Shown here piece after piece: positions 62,775 through 64,000 of a stretch of 64,000 nucleotides of DNA. Origin of the DNA: Marinobacter salinexigens. GTDB lineage: Bacteria; Pseudomonadota; Gammaproteobacteria; Pseudomonadales; Oleiphilaceae. Each line of letters begins with the position of its first letter. Position 1 is the stretch's first letter. The notes below the pieces were generated by a model. It saw nothing but the letters and a program-made list of their open reading frames with translations. It was not told the origin of the DNA and made no database searches. The stretch lies in NCBI RefSeq assembly GCF_008370345.1, contig NZ_VTUU01000001.1, positions 792,223-856,222 on the forward strand, in the 5' to 3' direction. The translations under genes were made by a program, and so were the position numbers.

Positions 62775-63629
62775 TCAGTCGAGGCTGCCGAATGCCTCGC
62801 CCATGCGTACGGATTTTCCCGCTACCTGCTCTTTGTTCCAGCGAACACTGCCTTTGGGCATAACCATTACAACGGTAGAGCCGAGCCTGAATCTGCCCAT
62901 CTCCTCGCCTTTGGCGAATGCGCGGGCCTGTTCGCCCTGGTAACGGGTAGCACTGACCTGGTTGCCTCTTGGCACAACAACACCGTTCCATACGGTTTCC
63001 ACGCTGCCGACAATCATTGCGCCTACAAGAACCATTGCTAGAGGGCCGGCCTCTGTGTCGAAAATGCAAACCACCCGCTCATTGCGGGCGAACAGGTTGG
63101 GAACGTTTTCCGCTGTGACCGGATTGACTGAAAACAGCTTGCCCGGAATATGGATCATTTCCCGCAAGGTGCCGGCCATTGGCATGTGGATGCGGTGGTA
63201 GTCTTTGGGAGACAGGTAAATAGTGGCGAACTCGCCCTCGTCGAATTCCCGGGTAAGGCGTTGATCGTCGCCGAGCAGTTCGTTCAGGCTGAAGGACTGG
63301 CCCTTGGCCTGGAATACCCTGTCGTCATTCACCTGGCCCAACTGGCTGATTGCGCCATCCACAGGGCTGACGAAGGTTTCGTCACCGCCGGCAAGGGGGC
63401 GGATGCCAGGCTTTAGCTCACGGGTAAAAAATGCGTTAAAACTGGGGTAGGCTTCAGGGTCAGACTCCAGGGCCTCACTCATGTTGACACCGTAGCGGCC
63501 TATAAACCATTTGACCACGCGATTCTTGAGCGCCGGTGTCCGATCATAGTCTGCCAGCCGGCCGGCAAGGCGGGATACCGCCAGTTGCGGGGTGAGGTAC
63601 TGGCTCAGAACAAACAGCTTGTCTTTCAT
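62775..63629 (-). CDS. psd: Phosphatidylserine decarboxylase proenzyme
   Basis: About 284 residues. The autocleavage site is LGST in GRFRLGSTVVM near the C-terminus, where Ser becomes the pyruvoyl group. Other conserved segments are RNAFFTREL-like FNAFFTRELKPGIRP and YHRIHMPMAGTLREMIHIPG. It makes phosphatidylethanolamine at the inner membrane. I choose the ATG at 63629 (MKDKLFVLSQYLT); an upstream start at 63671 adds 14 residues unlike the family. It is divergent from motA. Confidence 0.95.
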   Translation of the reverse strand: MKDKLFVLSQYLTPQLAVSRLAGRLADYDRTPALKNRVVKWFIGRYGVNMSEALESDPEAYPSFNAFFTRELKPGIRPLAGGDETFVSPVDGAISQLGQVNDDRVFQAKGQSFSLNELLGDDQRLTREFDEGEFATIYLSPKDYHRIHMPMAGTLREMIHIPGKLFSVNPVTAENVPNLFARNERVVCIFDTEAGPLAMVLVGAMIVGSVETVWNGVVVPRGNQVSATRYQGEQARAFAKGEEMGRFRLGSTVVMVMPKGSVRWNKEQVAGKSVRMGEAFGSLD

Positions 63630-63805
63630 TAATCTTGGACCCTTGGCACTCGAAGGCGCGAAGTTTAGCAAGACTGGCCACTGTATAGAAATTGTTTCAC
63701 AGCTTCGCGGTTATGCGAGAGCCTTGCTATTATCTGGACATATTTCCGGAAATTCTGTCCGGCTACCGTCAATAACCAGCAATTACAAGGGCGCTAGTTC
63801 TCTTC

Positions 63806-64000
63806 ATGCTTCTAATCATTGGTGCAGTTGTCGTTTTTGCCTGCGTAATGGGCGGATATGTACTCCATGGCGGGAACCTCCTGGTACTCTGGCAGCCTAC
63901 AGAAATACTCATCATCTTCGGTGCAGCGTTTGGCTCCTTTGTCATTGCCAACCCGCTGCACACCATCAAGGAAGTGTTCAAAAGCGGTCTGCGACTGCTG
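63806..64000 (+). CDS. motA: Flagellar motor stator protein MotA (N-terminal part)
   Basis: The frame starts at 63806 and is cut by the window end after 65 codons. It reads MLLIIGAVVVFACVMGGYVL, then QPTEILIIFGAAFGSFVIAN and the start of the cytoplasmic loop. This is the typical N-terminus of MotA, the proton-channel stator subunit. motB would be expected next. No clear sigma-28 promoter is visible in the 176-bp spacer to psd. Confidence 0.93.
   Translation, partial: MLLIIGAVVVFACVMGGYVLHGGNLLVLWQPTEILIIFGAAFGSFVIANPLHTIKEVFKSGLRLL

Noticed and set aside
1..64000. tRNA, rRNA, CRISPR, prophage or insertion-sequence signals
   Set aside because: None were found on reading the intergenic regions and gene products; no transposase, integrase or direct-repeat array is visible.

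Overview
The window looks like a chromosomal segment of a marine gammaproteobacterium close to Marinobacter. This is an inference from protein character, from GC-rich coding sequence, and from gene neighbourhoods that resemble Pseudomonas (parE ... parC-serB-fimX-fimW; icmP-like imelysin / di-haem protein / imelysin; atuR-atuABCDEFGH). It is housekeeping and catabolic DNA. I see no rRNA, tRNA, prophage, insertion sequence or CRISPR array. Both ends cut genes: an imelysin-family gene on the left and motA on the right.

Layout. 0-3.6 kb: an imelysin / di-haem / imelysin operon on the minus strand, with a Fur-box-like site inside a divergent promoter region. 3.6-10.7 kb: a small unrecognised ORF, rlmJ with its Shine-Dalgarno in a hairpin, an unrecognised 420-residue protein, an MscS channel, an EamA transporter, a GIY-YIG protein, two alpha/beta hydrolases and an OmpA-type lipoprotein. 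10.8-14.3 kb: serA divergent from a D-2-hydroxyglutarate dehydrogenase (a known metabolic partnership), then a sirtuin. 14.4-19.1 kb (minus): purine permease, apt, an FAH-family enzyme, an ABC1 kinase-like protein and a TRIC-type channel. 19.3-20.3 kb: a quinone oxidoreductase. 20.3-32.7 kb: a complete acyclic terpene utilisation cluster (atuA to atuH on minus, atuR divergent). 32.7-39.8 kb: a lipoprotein Ntn acylase facing a TRAP-type transporter set. 40-43.1 kb: a subtilase lipoprotein translationally coupled to a PrcB-like lipoprotein. 43.2-59.9 kb: parE, an SLC13 permease, an EAL phosphodiesterase, cytochrome b561-yceI, a chemoreceptor, parC, serB, fimX and a PilZ protein (fimW-like). 60.1-62.8 kb: the complete EF-P beta-lysylation set epmB/efp/epmA. 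The end holds psd and the start of motA.

The most unusual structure is a family of three elements confined to the atu region (20332-20441, 25210-25319, 27458-27559). Each has the same 54-nt core between inverted arms of 24-28 bp. The arms are perfectly complementary within a copy but unrelated between copies. The elements fall exactly at the atuC/atuD and atuE/atuF junctions and after atuH, dividing the cluster into ABC, DE and FGH blocks. The core holds two small hairpins with NGGA loops that resemble CsrA/RsmA sites.

Other points worth a look are the SD-sequestering hairpin before rlmJ, the Fur-box-overlapped divergent promoter, the subtilase/PrcB pair, the TatT-like lipoprotein in the TRAP operon, and a zinc-cysteine-less sirtuin.
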